Shown here piece after piece: positions 60,401 to 64,000 of a stretch of 64,000 bases of DNA (positions are counted from its first letter, which is position 1; each line of letters begins with the position of its first letter). Source of the DNA: Floccularia luteovirens (taxonomy: Eukaryota; Basidiomycota; Agaricomycetes; Agaricales; Squamanitaceae). The DNA is taken from contig VSJF01000011.1 of assembly GCA_009739215.1 (NCBI GenBank), positions 682,001-746,000 on the forward strand, read 5' to 3'. The translations under genes were made by a program, and so were the position numbers. Under the pieces are notes generated by a model, which saw only the letters and a program-made list of their open reading frames with translations, was not told the DNA's origin and searched no databases.

Positions 60401-61736
60401 AATTGACTCATAAGCAATTCTTTTCTTTCTTACGTCTCTTTACTAGCTGTGGGTAGGCCATCCAGGGCCTACAAATATTCATTACTGTTACGACAATCTA
60501 GATTTACGGATAGACGAATGAATATCATGTAAAGAAACACGGTCTGAAGCAGGATCGCGAAAAACGACCGACTGGGTCCCATACTAGCTCCGAGGTCTTG
60601 AAACTTTTTCGAATACCAATGTGTATGACTTTACAGTTCGGCGTGGAGATAAGTAACACACATTTGGACCAGTATCACATAAATTTAATTTCCAATCCAT
60701 GCAGCAGACCTCTTGTAGTATCACACCTAGGTTCCCCCGAAACAAACGACGCACATAGTAAAATTCCTTATCATTGAATCCAGTTTCGTGAAGATGCACC
60801 CCCGATTTACGGGAATATCTTTAACAATTCAACTGACAGCACAGTTAAAAGTTATTACCCTCGCCGCCGGTCGATCACGCAGGGAAACTGGATAATTCAT
60901 TAAAGATCAGATAAGAAATAAAAAAGGTTTTTGTGGTTTCATTATATGTCCACCATGTGTAAGCCTCGTTGACATCGCGTACCAGTGTTTTATGACATTA
61001 TTAGCAGTCGTGAATGTGAAGAGGGGGAAAAAATATACCCCCATATGTCAAGACATCTAAACAAAAGTGAATTAACAAGAGAGAATCCTCACTGAGACCT
61101 CCTGGTTTTTCCGTGATGATAATGCTTCTGTATTGTGATTAGCGGTTACACAGCACAAGTTTCTTAATAATGGCTTAAATGTTTTGGAGGTTCAAGTGAA
61201 ATCCGCCAGAATGCTTCATGTTCCGATCATTCATCGTAGAACAATCGAGAGAGCTTGGTAATAATCGATTGAACACTCTGCCGTTTCAAAGTTTGCGGAA
61301 ATTCCTAAATATGTGGTAATCCATTCTGTTACTCGATTTTTCTTTCCGACAACAAAAGGTTCGGCGCCTGAATTGAAATAAATCGGACTTATGGTTTGCG
61401 CCTGTTTATGATTGAAAGTATTTGGGTTAATTAAGCTCAGTTCAACCGTGAAAGATACCTTGCAGAGGTTGGGGGTAGGGTTCACCCTACACCAACGACG
61501 TACAAAAATGATATCTTACGGACGAAAAGCGGTGTTTGCGGCCAGATTGAGTTTCCCATGTCAGATCAATGTACATTCTCAAGTGCAGTGGACGGCCGGC
61601 AAACAGTGGAGATGAACTCTAGTCACTAAACAAACTGTTACCTCACCGGGTCCGTATGTTGGTGAGAGCAATAGCAAGATGGTTAAACTTTAACTAACGA
61701 AACAGGAGTAAGTAATATGAAAAGCGGAGCTTGATT
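57446..61736. other. Gene-poor region, no recognised gene
   Basis: About 4.3 kb. Open frames exist on the minus strand at 58716-58405, 59508-59128, 59902-59639 and 61485-61231, but none shows a known domain, and no consistent exon chain was found. No LTR, TIR or tandem array was recognised. Confidence 0.4.
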
Positions 61737-62780
61737 CTACTCATCAGAATATAGCTCAAATTCCCAAGGCACCTTCTGGTTGGGTCCACCTTCCCCGAAC
61801 CAGATTCGTCGAAGACGACAGGTCGCATAAACCTTCACGTATGCGACATGGGAGTACACTCCACTAGGAACAGCACTCAAGGCAGCAGAGTTCCGCGAGG
61901 TCCATGCCCCGTGACTATGCGGCCCAGCTGCGATAGGGGATTCAGTGTGATCATCGTCTTGGAGCAGAAGACTCGGTGAAGAGAAATAGGGGATGAACGA
62001 AGGAAGATTAAGGGCAAGATTGCACCATGAGGTCAGAGGGCGAGATGATGGTGTTGGAAATGACAAGGGAAGATGTAGCAGCGGCGGCGAATCCAGCTTG
62101 TTGGGGATAACAACACGCGGCTGTTTCTGTTGCAAAGCAAAAACGTTTTAATAGACATCGATCAGGAAGTGAGAAGCAAGGAAACGTAGACCAATAGCGA
62201 ATTCCAGCTCAACCTCCCATACGAGGCGTTTTTACCCTTGTACCATTTATTGAAAGCTTGTCCCACGACGTAGGAAAGATTTAATTGATCAGGCAAGAAA
62301 ATATTGATATACCTGGAAGGTAGACAACCGAAGGACCCCAACTCGTCCTGACTGATCCACAATACCCACTTCAAAGGACCAGGCTCTGCCAATGTTGCGT
62401 ACCTGGACATGCACCCACGGATGTTTTATTCCGAGGGCACCAGTTATCCTACCCGAAATAAAATGAACCCCCGAAGGTGGGCTGAGGATGTAGGTCGATC
62501 TCAAAGTCGGAGACTGGATATGGAGGACTGTTTGACAAAGATGGTACCCGAGAGACTCGGGGCTTTCAACATTTGATTCGGAGCTTCCATGGATAACAGG
62601 GAGTGAAACGAGGGTTGCTGGTGGTGGTGGCAAAGGTTCTGAATCCTTATCGTTAAGCAGGTGGATGAATGAGTCTGATTCGAGCGAAATGTCGCAATGT
62701 TGTGAAAAGAGCTGTAACGGTTGACTACTCGTTGAGGAAAATAAAGATATTGTCGGTGGTTGAACTGTTGCGGCAAACAT
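61737..62780 (-). CDS. CFA20-domain (CFAP20/Bug22-like) protein
   Basis: Exons 62780-62313, 62256-62236 and 62126-61737 join in frame to 292 residues. The start MFAATVQPPTISLFSSTSSQPLQLF follows the CFAP20 start (a large hydrophobic stretch, then SKPLQIW-like). Later blocks align by pattern: STYILSPP, LGIKHPWVHVQVRNIGRAWSFEVGIVD, LHLPLSF, SWCNLALNLPSF, YVKVYATCRLRRIWFGE and FELYSDE, matching the CFAP20 LGIKLPFLV, FTFEVQVLD, IHANCRIRRVYFSD and FKLYLP blocks. Acidic, Ser/Pro-rich inserts (about residues 30-80 and in exon 3) make it longer than the roughly 190-residue CFAP20. CFAP20 is known from cilia and also from nuclear functions. A non-flagellate fungus would need the latter kind of role, which is inference. 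Confidence 0.72.
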
Positions 62781-64000
62781 AGTATTTTTCAGCGCCAGAA
62801 AGTCGAGTTTATGTTAATGTTGACGTTAAGATACAAAGTATGTATCTCGTACACCTGTAATTATTGTTACGTGAGGTGTCTCTGGGCTGTCGCGTTGATG
62901 TTGACAAGCTTTATTTACAATATCACACTACGCGAAGTATTCACACGCGACACACATTCACATAATCCACATTGTTTTCTTGTAATTACGTATATAACGT
63001 ACAATTGTAATGCTTAAGGATACCTTATCACAACGGGTGCAGTTGTACTTGTTTAAATTGTTACAAAACTGTGCCAGCTAAAATTTGTCAACTGTGCCCC
63101 AGGAAAATACCGTGAAACCTAGTCTGGGGAGGGACAGCCACCATGGAGCACCAGGGATTCCCCCTTGGTCAAGGTGGACTAGCATTTCTTACCTACGGCG
63201 TGCTATTAATAACACAATTACTTGGCCCACTCCTTGCAGCTCAAACATATATTAATATTATAATAAAAAGTGAGCAGCACATAACATGCAGCATTGTAAA
63301 CCAACCCATCACAGGGCGCAAATCAATCTGGGAACCGTGGTCCTCAACATCGGGTCTAGCCCATGCCAGTGACAGAAAGAAAAAAAGATCAGCGCAAAAC
63401 GGCACGTACAACACGGACAAGACAAGAGGGACTCATTAATCATTACCTATGATCGAATTCTGATTGTAACATGTGGATTCGATGGAATGTCAATGTCACC
63501 AATTCTCAAAACAAAACGCTTCCATGAATCGCATACAGGGGTTGACGTTCAAACGTTCATATTTGGCGTGCCCTTCTTATGGTCTTACGAACACATACAA
63601 GTCCACTTCAGAATTAATGACTTTGTTGTTTATGCTGTACCTATGCTTACTCGACCCCTATATTCTCAAAGCAATCTGCGTATGATCCCAATCCTTGGAA
63701 CACATCAGTGGTCTTTAAACGTATACCCTCAGGCTTACAAGCGTCTCACTTATGGTGCCGGCTGTTCTAAGTTTGATACGATCCGCGCTCAATCACAATC
63801 GTGCCCACCTGTTCAGATCTGCGTGTTTTAACGCCCTTTCATATCATGACACTGGATTGATTATTATAATATGACACCCTTGATAGAGTCTAACTTCAAC
63901 AGCCGAAAGGCTTTCATTTTTCATTTTGCGCAAGCATTGAATTGTTTCTCCGCATATAATCTCAGACTAATCCTATCCACTTGCACATGCGTGATAATTT
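62781..64000. other. Right-end region, no recognised gene
   Basis: About 1.2 kb upstream of the CFA20-domain gene. A plus-strand open frame from ATG 63487 to 63831 (114 codons, starts MSMSPILKTKRFHES) is open without a recognised family and could be chance. Nothing else was seen up to the window edge. Confidence 0.35.

Noticed and set aside
1..64000. CRISPR arrays, rRNA, tRNA or bacterial-type operons
   Set aside because: No spaced direct repeats, no recognisable rRNA, and no A-box/B-box pair with a cloverleaf were found. Gene structure is eukaryotic throughout.

Overview
The window looks like nuclear DNA of a filamentous basidiomycete, most likely a wood- or litter-associated Agaricomycete. 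Genes are split by many very short GT-AG introns (about 48-70 nt, often with 7-24 nt exons), a glucuronoyl esterase and two alpha-galactosidases point to plant cell-wall use, and Copia and PIF/Harbinger elements are present. This placement is inferred from gene content and architecture only.

Layout. 1-6432: a decayed Copia element on the minus strand, cut by the window edge, with a solo LTR nested in its gag; another solo LTR lies at 6550-6902. 7983-11259: a complete Tup1-type WD40 corepressor gene. 13707-15189 (minus): GPI8, the GPI-transamidase protease, head to head with an HCNGP/SAP30BP-like gene (15254-16762). 19406-21811: a second Tup1 paralog with the same ten-exon structure. 22117-24911 (minus): a GH27 alpha-galactosidase with an N-terminal membrane anchor. 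25153-35285: a nested transposon complex. 35418-36667: a Sos7-like kinetochore gene. 37447-39842: a second, secreted GH27 gene. 41221-44261: a long coiled-coil protein. 46855-47835: a MED25/PTOV-like domain protein. 48151-48957 (minus): cytochrome b561. 49515-52435 (minus): a kinesin-10-like motor. 53744-55291: CE15 glucuronoyl esterase. 55603-56184: SmD1. 57152-57445: a small three-exon metallothionein. 61737-62780 (minus): a CFA20-domain protein. The rest is gene-poor.

The transposon complex is the most informative part. A Harbinger element (177-188 bp inverted repeats, TTA target duplication, transposase plus Myb/SANT-like gene) landed between the GH27 and Sos7 promoters. A full-length Copia element (355-bp LTRs, AACTC duplication) then interrupted the Myb-like gene, and an unrelated 275-bp solo LTR (ATCAA duplication) interrupted the right inverted repeat. 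Disabling changes in the Copia element and the Myb-like gene are consistent with C-to-T/G-to-A change at CpG or CpA, which suggests methylation- or RIP-like decay. The transposase carries a one-base frameshift instead.

Functionally the host genes are mixed: transcriptional control (two Tup1, a PTOV-like protein, HCNGP), GPI anchoring, splicing (SmD1), chromosome segregation (Sos7-like, kinesin-10), carbohydrate degradation (two GH27, CE15) and metal binding (metallothionein). No operon-like organisation, rRNA, tRNA or CRISPR was recognised.
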